DNA of 14,753 nucleotides. Source: Planctomycetia bacterium (GTDB lineage Bacteria; Planctomycetota; Planctomycetia; Gemmatales; Gemmataceae). The position numbers were made by a program, and so were the translations under genes. Under the pieces are notes generated by a model. It was not told where the DNA came from, made no database searches, and was given only the letters and a program-made list of their open reading frames with translations. Below are positions 5,695-13,113 of this stretch, piece after piece (position 1 is the stretch's first letter; the number at the start of each line of letters is the position of its first letter). The stretch spans positions 1 through 14,753 of the forward strand of contig JANXSH010001390.1 in NCBI GenBank assembly GCA_025356615.1, given 5' to 3'.

Positions 5695-5914
5695 CGATCC
5701 AATCGTTGCCGAAATCAGGAGATTTCGAGAGGAGTACGCGGCGTCCTTTGGATACGATCTGGGTAGAATCGTATCCGATCTACAGTCGCGTCAGGGCAAT
5801 GATGGTCGGCGAATCGTCGATCGCACTTCACGGAAGATGACCGAACAAGGCGATGCTTCCAAGCCGCCGGTCACGCAGGTTTTGGATGGAACGTCAGCTT
5901 CGGCGGCGGGGTGA
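5687..5914 (+). CDS. Small partner protein of the PIN toxin (putative antitoxin)
   Basis: 75 residues from ATG 5687, with AGGAG at 5675-5679 directly outside the MITE. The N-terminal part DPIVAEIRRFREEYAASFGY (4-23) followed by DLGRIVSDLQSRQ (24-36) is a helical pattern I recognise in small proteins found next to VYLETS-type PIN genes in planctomycetes and cyanobacteria. It has no DNA-binding motif that I can name. In the reconstructed toxin gene the stop (5692-5694) would lie 5 nt inside this gene, giving an 8-nt overlap, as expected for a coupled toxin-antitoxin operon with toxin first. Residues 37-75 are polar and low-complexity, and may be an eroded or variable tail. The frame is intact although its toxin is broken. 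Antitoxin function is inferred from position; it could also be a neutral accessory protein. Confidence 0.65.
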   Translation: MFDDPIVAEIRRFREEYAASFGYDLGRIVSDLQSRQGNDGRRIVDRTSRKMTEQGDASKPPVTQVLDGTSASAAG

Positions 5915-6015
5915 TCGCTTGCGTTCAACGGTATTGCCCCTGCCCCTCTCCCCCGAGTCAACGGGAGACCGATGCAGGTGACGAGCCGACCATGGTCCGC
6001 TGCGCCCGGGCGGGG

Positions 6016-6021
6016 TATAGT
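6016..6021 (+). promoter_or_regulatory. Possible -10 element upstream of the cyclase-kinase operon
   Basis: TATAGT lies 75 nt before the GTG start. No good -35 is found 16-18 bp upstream, so this is a weak candidate. The remainder of the 5915-6095 spacer shows only a 6-bp hairpin (5947-5952 with 5963-5968). Confidence 0.25.
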
Positions 6022-6095
6022 AGCGCCTCTGACATCACGACGACTTCGGTAGGGGCCAAAACCGGCCACGTCGGAACGCAGAACGGGATGGCATC

Positions 6096-7913
6096 GTGCA
6101 AATCAACATCTACCAGACTCTGGGAGCCATTCCCCAACTCGTCCACGGCCCGGTCGAATTCAGCGGGCCGATCGAACTGGGGAGACAGAACAACCCATCC
6201 GAAGCCCTGTATCAATTCCACCCGCCCAGCAAGCCGGGTATGCCCCCACGTCTGGTCATCGCCGAAGAGACGGTGATCACCTTGGGCCGACGCCATGTGT
6301 TCCTCGAGCCGTCGGCGGACGGTACGATTCGGATCACGGATAACAGCACCGCGTCCGACGTTTGGATCGCTGACCGGAAACTGGCCAAGTCCAAGCCTCA
6401 TAGTTACCCGCTGCCTGCGGAAGGACTCACGGCGGATCTCGGTCGCGCGCGGCTGATCAAGATCATCCCTTCCTCGACTGCCGGCGCGGGTACGTTGGAG
6501 TCGATGAAGTATCGATCGATTGCGCCCGGCCAAGGCAAAAACGAGGACGAGGCGAAGTTCGTTTCCCCCTCCGAATCGGCGGCGCGGTTGCTGCGGCTCA
6601 AGGTGGTGCTGGACGCGCTTCAGAACACGCTCGTTTCGTCGGATTTCCACGTTCGGACGGCTCGGGCCATGACGACAGTCGCGCAGATGGACACGGGGCA
6701 CGTCCTGTTGCGCAGCGACGACAAGTGGGTTGTGGAAACCAGCGTCGAGAGTGGTTCCCCGATGGGCTTGGCGGGAAAATATTCCCTCGATCGATTCAGC
6801 ACCCGCGTGCTCTCGAATGTCTGGTCGAGCAGAATGACCTTTTATCAGCACCCCTCCTCTGCGGAACAAGGCACGCTCGAAGGAGTAACAGCCGTGGTCG
6901 CCTCGCCGATCCTCGACCCGGAGAGCCGAGTGATCGGGCTCCTCTACGGGGATCGGCGACGTGACGGCCGTCCCATTACGCCCGAAGATGCCGTACTGGT
7001 GGAACTGCTCGCGGGAGTCCTGGCCAACGGATTGGCGAGGTTGAAGACGAATCAGACGCTCGACTTCTACAAGCAATTCTTCCCGCCCAAACTGGCCGAA
7101 TACCTGGTGAAGAGTCCGAAATGGCTCGACGCCCGACCGGAGCAAGTCACGATTCTGTTCTGCGATATCCGCAAGTTCAGCTATTACAGCGTCAAACTCG
7201 GGGCGAAACGAACCATGGCCTGGATCAACGAGGTGCTGGAAGCATTGACCAAGTGCGTGGTGGACACCGGTGGAGTGGTCGTGGACTACGTCGGCGACGA
7301 GTTGATGGCCATGTGGGGCGCGCCGGAATCCCAACAGGATCACGCCTCGCGCGGCTACCGAGCGGCTTTGGCGATGATGACGCAGCGCGATGTCCTCAAC
7401 GCGCACTGGCAACACGTCCTCGGAGCGGAGATGGACTTCGGCATCGGCATCAACACGGGGGAGGCGTTCGTCGGCAACACGGGATCGACGAGCAAGTTCA
7501 AGTATGGCCCACAGGGGCACACCGTCAACCTCGCCAGCCGAGTCCAGGGAGCGACCAAGTACCTGCGCGCTCGGCTGTTGATTACCGAGGCCACCTGGGA
7601 GGGACTCGACGCGAGCGCCCAAGCGCGGACGCGAAGGTTGTGTACCCTCCGCGTCGTCAACATCCCGGACCCGGTCACGCTCTACCAGGTGGCCTCGCCC
7701 GACCAGGAACCGTGGCCGGAGTGGCGAGAGAATTACGAGAGGGCGCGAGAGGCGTTCGAGGCCGGCAACTTCCGCATTGCCAACCTGCTCAGCCCGCTCT
7801 ACGAAGAACTATATCACGATGATCCCTCGATCGTGTTGTTGGCGCGGTCGATCAACGCGCTAGCCCACGGGGCACCACCGGGCCATCCGATCCTGACACT
7901 GGAATCCAAGTGA
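6096..7913 (+). CDS. FHA-GAF-class III nucleotide cyclase
   Basis: 605 residues; GTG 6096 is the only reasonable start (next Met is residue 49). Residues about 20-125 look like a divergent FHA domain: PIELGRQ (25-31), ITLGRRHVFLEPSADGTIRI (61-80) for the SxxH strand, TDNSTASDVWI for the N/T loop; FHA domains bind phosphothreonine. Residues about 165-315 are GAF-like, with VVASPILDPESRVIGLLYGD (267-286) the best block. Residues 350-530 are a class III cyclase: first metal Asp in FCDIRKFS (D357), second in VDYVGDELMAMWG (D401), Asn and Arg of the transition-state pair in TVNLASR (N478, R482). The purine-selecting positions are unusual: D397 where adenylate cyclases have Lys, H475 where they have Asp/Thr. 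No membrane segment, so it is probably soluble. The C-terminal 540-605 is helical. It is followed 22 bp later by the kinase gene, with which it likely forms an operon; kinase phosphorylation may be read by the FHA domain (inference). Confidence 0.9.
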   Translation: MQINIYQTLGAIPQLVHGPVEFSGPIELGRQNNPSEALYQFHPPSKPGMPPRLVIAEETVITLGRRHVFLEPSADGTIRITDNSTASDVWIADRKLAKSKPHSYPLPAEGLTADLGRARLIKIIPSSTAGAGTLESMKYRSIAPGQGKNEDEAKFVSPSESAARLLRLKVVLDALQNTLVSSDFHVRTARAMTTVAQMDTGHVLLRSDDKWVVETSVESGSPMGLAGKYSLDRFSTRVLSNVWSSRMTFYQHPSSAEQGTLEGVTAVVASPILDPESRVIGLLYGDRRRDGRPITPEDAVLVELLAGVLANGLARLKTNQTLDFYKQFFPPKLAEYLVKSPKWLDARPEQVTILFCDIRKFSYYSVKLGAKRTMAWINEVLEALTKCVVDTGGVVVDYVGDELMAMWGAPESQQDHASRGYRAALAMMTQRDVLNAHWQHVLGAEMDFGIGINTGEAFVGNTGSTSKFKYGPQGHTVNLASRVQGATKYLRARLLITEATWEGLDASAQARTRRLCTLRVVNIPDPVTLYQVASPDQEPWPEWRENYERAREAFEAGNFRIANLLSPLYEELYHDDPSIVLLARSINALAHGAPPGHPILTLESK

Positions 7914-7935
7914 ACCTCTCCCAGGGAGCCAGCGA

Positions 7936-10900
7936 ATGTCCGCCCCGAACGACAAGAATTCACTGCCGGAACCGAAAGTTTGCCACACGGGAAGTTCCCT
8001 AACGCCGTCGGCGGTGGACACCGGCGAGGTCGATGGGTCCGAAGTCCGGGAGAACTTCGCGTCGGTGGCACCTTCGTCGAAATCCCCTTCGGCAGCGAGC
8101 CAGACTGGGTCGAATCGGTATCACCATCGGCGTCCACTCGCCACCGGAGGGCACGGCGTCGTGACGGTCGCCTACGACACCGAACTGGGCCGTGAGGTGG
8201 CTCTGAAACAACTGCGCCCCGAATACGACCTCGAGTCGATGCGACAGCGTCTTCGCTCGGAGGCGGAGATCATCGGGAAGTTGGAACACCCAGGGATAGC
8301 CCCGGTCTACGGACTCGTCATAGATGCGACGGGCGGACCACAGTTTGCCATGCGCTTGTACGAGAAGCGAACACTGGAAAACGAGATCTTCGAGTACCAC
8401 GCGAACAGGTCCGAGCGCGAGCTGCGGAAACTCGTGCAGCGCTTCGGGGTGGTGTGCAACTCCATCGGCTACGCGCACTCGCGCGGCATCTTGCACCGGG
8501 ATATCAAGCCCGCCAACATCATCGTCGGCGACTATAATCAGACGGTCGTAGTCGATTGGGGGTTGGCCAAGAAATTCGCGGGCGTCCTCGAACCGGAGAC
8601 ATCCGGCGCCGGATGGCTGACCCCCTCGGACGCCTCGGACTCCTTGGAGACCGAAGAGGGCAGCAGTAGCGTGGGCACGCCCGAATACCGTAGCCCGGAG
8701 CAGGAGCGTGGCGACTGGGGGAACCTGGGTCCACGAAGCGATGTCTACAGCCTCGGCGCTTCGCTGTATCACCTGCTCACCTCGAAGCCGCCGTTCCGAC
8801 GAGCATCGACAAATCCCGATGGCTCGATGCGGCGCGTCGGCTTATCGAAGCCGCGACAAGTCCTCGCGAGCGTCGATCCCGCACTGGAAGCCATCTGCTT
8901 GCGTGCCCTGGCGGATGATCCCCGAGATCGGTACGCGAAGGCGACGGACCTGGCCGAGGATCTCGATCGCTGGCTGGCCGACGAGCCGGTTTCCTGCTAT
9001 CGGGAGCCGTGGACACGGCGTTCGGCCCGCTGGCGACGCAAACATCCCGTGCTCTCGTTCATTTCGATCGTGGCTCCCCTGTTCCTGATGGTCGCCACCA
9101 CGCTGACTTTCTGGGCATGGAGCCGTTACCAGGAGAATCAGCGCGTCCAGCTGATGGTCGAATCGCTCCTGACGGACGCTGATTCGTTTTTCGACACCGG
9201 CGAGTTGCCGAAAGCGACGGAGAAACTGAACGAAGCGCGCATCGTCCTGCGTGGATCCGACAAGCCGCAATTCCGTGATAGGTTGGAGCGCGCAGTGGAG
9301 CGAGTGGGGACCGAGGTACAACGCAAGAAGACGGAGTCGAAACGAATCGCGGCCGGCGAACGGGTCGAGAAGTTCCAGAGGCAAGCGGCTGATGCGGAGT
9401 ACGACATCCTGGGCACCCTTCGGTCTCTTCTGCCTCACGAGGATCCTAAGGGGTTGCGGCGAATCGTCGAGGACAGTGAGCGCAGCGCTGACCTGGTCAG
9501 AGGAACACGAACGGCTGAGGAGGCTTTACAATTACTGGGGCTTCCAGAAGACGCGGATGCCTTCCAAAAGCTGGGCGACCTCGGCGTCGAGAAGAAGTCC
9601 TTGGACGCCGTGAGAGAGCGATCTGCGGAAATTCTGTTCCTTCTGGCATTGGGATGGGAGCGCCGACACCAGGGAGGCCCCGAATCGGCCCTCGCCAAGG
9701 CCCGCGAACGGGCCGTCCGCCTGTTGGACGCTTCCGAAGCGACGGGCAACGGCTTTCAGTTCTTGTATCGGTTTCGCGCGAAATTCCACCGCGCTCTGGG
9801 GCATACGAAAGAGGCCGACGTGGACGAGCAACAGGCCGCGAAACTGCCTCTGAAAACCTTTTTCGATCATGTACTTCGGGCCGACGAATTGTTTTTGGAC
9901 AAGGATCCGACCGGGGCCATCGCCGCGTACCAACAAGCCTTGGTGCTGCGCCCCAACGAATACTGGTCGATGTTCCGTCTCGCCAAGACCCTCGAGAAGT
10001 CCCGCCAGTTCGATCAAGCGGAATCCTTGCTGCGGAGTTGCTCGACCCTGCACCCGACGGACCCGACCCTGCACAATAGCCGGGGTACAATCCTCCATCA
10101 ATTGAAGAGGTGGGACGAGGCGGCCGCTGCCTTCGAGACCTGCCTCCAGCATCGGCCCGACTACTTCATGGCCTACGGCAACCTAGCCCTGGTCCACGCG
10201 GAGAACAAGAGGCCGGATCGCGCGGAAGCGGTGTTGACCCGGTTTCTGGCGAAGTATCCCAACCGGGCGCTCCAAGAGGGCGAGATCCGGTCGAACGTGG
10301 GTCTGGCCTACGAGCGAGTCGGACAGGCCGACAAGGCCATCGCCTGGTATGCGGATGGTGTCCGCCTCGCCCCCGACGATGTTACCGGCCTGGTCAACTA
10401 CTCGATCCAACTGGTCAAGAAAAGCAGGTTGGTGGAAGCCGAGAAGCACCTCCGTCACGCGATGGAACTGGACCCGCGAAGTATCCCCGCTTACCGAGCG
10501 TATGCCGAGCTTCGCCTCGTCAAGGGCTTGCCGAAGGAAGCCATCGCCGAGTACACCAAGGCGCTGGCGATCGACCCCAAGGACTGGGTGTCCCTTTACA
10601 ACCGAGGAATCCTCTGGCGTAGGCTCGGCGACTACGAGGCCTCGTTGAAGGACTCGAACACTGTTCTCCGCATCGCACCGGGGCACCGGGATGCTCACGC
10701 CGAGGCCGGTCTCACCCTGGCGATGGCTGGCGACCTCCTCGGGGCATACAGTTGGTTTCGTTACGTTCTCGATGGCGAGGATCGTCCCGATCCCGAGGTG
10801 TTGCGCTTTCGTGGGAAGGTGCTCGGCGACCTGGCGAAGGTGAACTTCCTTGCAGAGAGCGAGAAGGATCTGACGCAGGCTGTGAAGCTCGAACCCAAAC

Positions 10901-11850
10901 ACCCCGACAACTACCGCAGTCGAGGCAACACGCGATTCCGGGCGGAGAAGTGGGCCGAAGCGATCGCGGACTATCGGCACTATCTCCGCCTCGAGCCGAA
11001 TGCCGACGACCGATCGAACACCCTCAACAACATCAGCACGGCCTATCGCGAGCTGGGCGAGATCGACAAAGCCCTGGTCGAACTGAATCAAGCGATCCGT
11101 TTGCAGAAGTCGCCCTCGCTCTTATTCAATCGGGGGAATCTGTGGTTGGACCAGGGCGACCTGAAGCGAGCGATCCAGGACTTCAGCGAAGCCATTCGCG
11201 TGGGCCGCAACGAGCCGAACGCATGGGCGTTGCGTGGCCAGACACGTCTCCTCCAAGGCGAGTACACGAACGCCGTTCTCGACCTCCGCGAATGCCTGCG
11301 TCTGAAGCCGGGGTTCTACGAGACTCTCGTCCTCCTTTCCCTGGCCCAACTCGGGGCCGGTGACGAATCTGCCGCACGCACCATCCTCCAAAAAGTTGCC
11401 CGCGAACGCCCCGACCACCTCCGTGGCCGATTCTCTCGCGGTGTATTGCTTTTCTTGGAGCGGAACTACCTGGCCGCCATCCCGGAGTTGACCCACGCCG
11501 ACAAGGATGTCGCCCTCGCCCCGTTCGCGATGTCTTTCCGCGCTCGCGCGTGGTTGGCAGTGGGAACCGATTGCTCGGCTGCCGCTGTTACCGACGCCGA
11601 CCGGATACTTACCCTGCCGCGCGCCGGAGGCGCATTGCTCGTCGAGGCGGCGAGCGTGCTGGCCAAGTCGTCGATCCTGACCAAGGATGCCCGGAAGGCC
11701 GACCGCGCCGTGGTCGCCCTGCGACGAGCGCGAACGCTGGGGTACTTCGAGAACCCTGCTTCACTCGCGAGCTTCAAAGCAGACGGCTTGTTCCTGGCGT
11801 TACGGGATCATGCCGGATTCAAGGAGTTGCTCGAAGCATTGGAGCCATAG
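7936..11850 (+). CDS. Membrane-bound Ser/Thr protein kinase with large TPR array
   Basis: 1304 residues, ATG 7936 with AGGGAG at 7923-7928. Residues 1-60 are Ser/Pro-rich and disordered. The kinase domain (about 62-345) shows a Gly-loop LATGGHGVV (68-76), VALKQL with Lys91, HRDIKPAN (187-194; catalytic Asp189, Asn194), DWG in place of DFG (207-209), a long Ser/Thr/Glu-rich activation segment (215-247), GTPEYRSPEQ (247-256) and DVYSLG (269-274). One membrane helix spans about 371-395, giving a cytoplasmic kinase and an opposite-side or periplasmic C-terminus. Residues 400-635 are helical and charged. From about 640 to 1200 comes a run of TPR units, for example IAAYQQALVLRPNE, AIAEYTKALAIDPKDW and AIQDFSEAIRVGRNEPNAW. 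The enzyme phosphorylates Ser/Thr, target unknown; the TPR array should recruit partners. It lies 22 bp after the FHA-GAF cyclase gene, probably cotranscribed. A 130-bp spacer to the convergent nagA-like gene shows no clear terminator. Confidence 0.92.
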   Translation: MSAPNDKNSLPEPKVCHTGSSLTPSAVDTGEVDGSEVRENFASVAPSSKSPSAASQTGSNRYHHRRPLATGGHGVVTVAYDTELGREVALKQLRPEYDLESMRQRLRSEAEIIGKLEHPGIAPVYGLVIDATGGPQFAMRLYEKRTLENEIFEYHANRSERELRKLVQRFGVVCNSIGYAHSRGILHRDIKPANIIVGDYNQTVVVDWGLAKKFAGVLEPETSGAGWLTPSDASDSLETEEGSSSVGTPEYRSPEQERGDWGNLGPRSDVYSLGASLYHLLTSKPPFRRASTNPDGSMRRVGLSKPRQVLASVDPALEAICLRALADDPRDRYAKATDLAEDLDRWLADEPVSCYREPWTRRSARWRRKHPVLSFISIVAPLFLMVATTLTFWAWSRYQENQRVQLMVESLLTDADSFFDTGELPKATEKLNEARIVLRGSDKPQFRDRLERAVERVGTEVQRKKTESKRIAAGERVEKFQRQAADAEYDILGTLRSLLPHEDPKGLRRIVEDSERSADLVRGTRTAEEALQLLGLPEDADAFQKLGDLGVEKKSLDAVRERSAEILFLLALGWERRHQGGPESALAKARERAVRLLDASEATGNGFQFLYRFRAKFHRALGHTKEADVDEQQAAKLPLKTFFDHVLRADELFLDKDPTGAIAAYQQALVLRPNEYWSMFRLAKTLEKSRQFDQAESLLRSCSTLHPTDPTLHNSRGTILHQLKRWDEAAAAFETCLQHRPDYFMAYGNLALVHAENKRPDRAEAVLTRFLAKYPNRALQEGEIRSNVGLAYERVGQADKAIAWYADGVRLAPDDVTGLVNYSIQLVKKSRLVEAEKHLRHAMELDPRSIPAYRAYAELRLVKGLPKEAIAEYTKALAIDPKDWVSLYNRGILWRRLGDYEASLKDSNTVLRIAPGHRDAHAEAGLTLAMAGDLLGAYSWFRYVLDGEDRPDPEVLRFRGKVLGDLAKVNFLAESEKDLTQAVKLEPKHPDNYRSRGNTRFRAEKWAEAIADYRHYLRLEPNADDRSNTLNNISTAYRELGEIDKALVELNQAIRLQKSPSLLFNRGNLWLDQGDLKRAIQDFSEAIRVGRNEPNAWALRGQTRLLQGEYTNAVLDLRECLRLKPGFYETLVLLSLAQLGAGDESAARTILQKVARERPDHLRGRFSRGVLLFLERNYLAAIPELTHADKDVALAPFAMSFRARAWLAVGTDCSAAAVTDADRILTLPRAGGALLVEAASVLAKSSILTKDARKADRAVVALRRARTLGYFENPASLASFKADGLFLALRDHAGFKELLEALEP

Positions 11851-11980
11851 TCTCGGGCCAGTTGGGGCAGTCAGAAGCTCATGGCGTCGCTCCTCCGCGT
11901 GGGAATGGGTCCATCTTCCCCTATCGCCCCAGCGCTGTCGATCCGCGCTCGTCCGATGCCGATCGCCCAATTCAACGGTA

Positions 11981-13111
11981 TCACCGCCCCACGATCGTCT
12001 CGACGACCTCGAACGCCTGCCCCTCACCGTGCCGGAACCGCACGAGGTCGGCGGGGCCGCCCGGCTTCAACTCGACGGCGGGGAGTCCCAGTAGGGATCG
12101 CGGTCGCGCACCGGCCATCTCGAGGGCGTCCGCGAGTGAGACTTCGCCGAGGCCGAGCAGGTGGGCGATGCACGCATCGAGGAAGACGCCGGAGCCTGCG
12201 AGGAAAGGCGTGCCGGGTACGACCACCCGGCCCGTCGGCAGGATCTCCAGCGCTTGCCCCCACATCTCGTAACGCCCCGGCGGCAGACCCGCGAGACCGC
12301 TCGCGTCGCAGGTCAAGACGACGCGCGCGGGCGTCTTCGTGCGGATGATGCCCCGCAAGATCGCGGGCGGCAGGTGGTGCCCGTCGGCGATGACGCTGGC
12401 CCACAGGTCATCGGCGACCAGCTGCTCCCAGAGGTAATTGTCATGCCGAGGCAGGACGGCATGGGAGCCGTTGCCGAGGTGCGTCGAGAGGCGGGCACCG
12501 GCGCGAACCGCGTCACGGATGCGGGCCGGTGTCGCCGCCGTGTGGCCGATCGCGACGACGACACCGGCGCGGGTCAGCGCTTCGATGAACGACAGGGCAT
12601 TTTCATACTCCGGCGACAGAGTCACCAGCCGAATCCGCCCCCCGGCGGCGTCTTGGAGGCGTTGGAATTCGTCGAGATCCGGCGGGCGAACGTATTCGCG
12701 CGGGTGCGCGCCACGCGGACCGTCCTCGGCACTGATGTAGGGGCCTTCGAGATGAAAGCACGGCAGCGCGTGGCGCAGGTCGGCGTCTCCGTCGCACGCC
12801 TGGCGGAGTGTCGTGAAGCCGTGCGCGAGGGCCGCGAACGCCCCCGTGATGAGGGTCGGGCACAGCCCCGAGATGCCGTGCTTGGCCGCGTGGCGGACGA
12901 CGAGGCGCACGTCATCGGGACGCAGGTCGATCGCGTTGAACGCTCGGCCCATGCAGCCGTTGATCTGGAGGTCGAACAGGGCAGGGGCGACCCAGTCCTC
13001 GGCAGGCTCGAGGGCAGCCTCGACCGCCAGGATTCGACCGGCGGCGTAGGTGATCGTGATCGACTCTCCGGTCCGATAGTGGCGTGCGGTTAGGCGCTGG
13101 GGAGTGGTCAT
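11981..13111 (-). CDS. nagA: N-acetylglucosamine-6-phosphate deacetylase-like amidohydrolase
   Basis: 376 residues, ATG 13111-13109 with GAGGTGAGA immediately upstream. The NagA pattern is complete: DLQING (47-52; Gln49 and Asn51 replace the HxH of other amidohydrolases, as in Escherichia coli NagA), HLEGPYIS (120-127; metal Glu122), AIGHTAA (187-193; His190), STHLGNGSHAV (209-219; His211), VIADGHHLPP (240-249), LTCDASG (266-272; catalytic Asp269). NagA removes the acetyl group of GlcNAc-6-phosphate in amino-sugar recycling in the cytosol. THLGNG differs from the usual THLFNAM and the spacing to DGHH is longer, so the protein may belong to a planctomycete branch with another N-acetyl sugar substrate. 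It starts 2 nt after the stop codon of the kinase gene at 13114-14718, so both are probably on one transcript; this suggests co-regulation but not a shared function. Its 3' end is duplicated at 4961-4998. Confidence 0.9.
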   Translation of the reverse strand: MTTPQRLTARHYRTGESITITYAAGRILAVEAALEPAEDWVAPALFDLQINGCMGRAFNAIDLRPDDVRLVVRHAAKHGISGLCPTLITGAFAALAHGFTTLRQACDGDADLRHALPCFHLEGPYISAEDGPRGAHPREYVRPPDLDEFQRLQDAAGGRIRLVTLSPEYENALSFIEALTRAGVVVAIGHTAATPARIRDAVRAGARLSTHLGNGSHAVLPRHDNYLWEQLVADDLWASVIADGHHLPPAILRGIIRTKTPARVVLTCDASGLAGLPPGRYEMWGQALEILPTGRVVVPGTPFLAGSGVFLDACIAHLLGLGEVSLADALEMAGARPRSLLGLPAVELKPGGPADLVRFRHGEGQAFEVVETIVGR

Positions 13112-13113
13112 TC

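Noticed and set aside
5947..5968. 6-bp hairpin after the antitoxin-like gene
   Set aside because: Short stem, 10-nt loop and no T-run; such stems are common by chance in this composition.
5958..7622. 554-codon open frame on the minus strand
   Set aside because: It is antisense to the FHA-GAF-cyclase gene, has no recognisable domain, and arises from the high-GC codon bias of the real frame.
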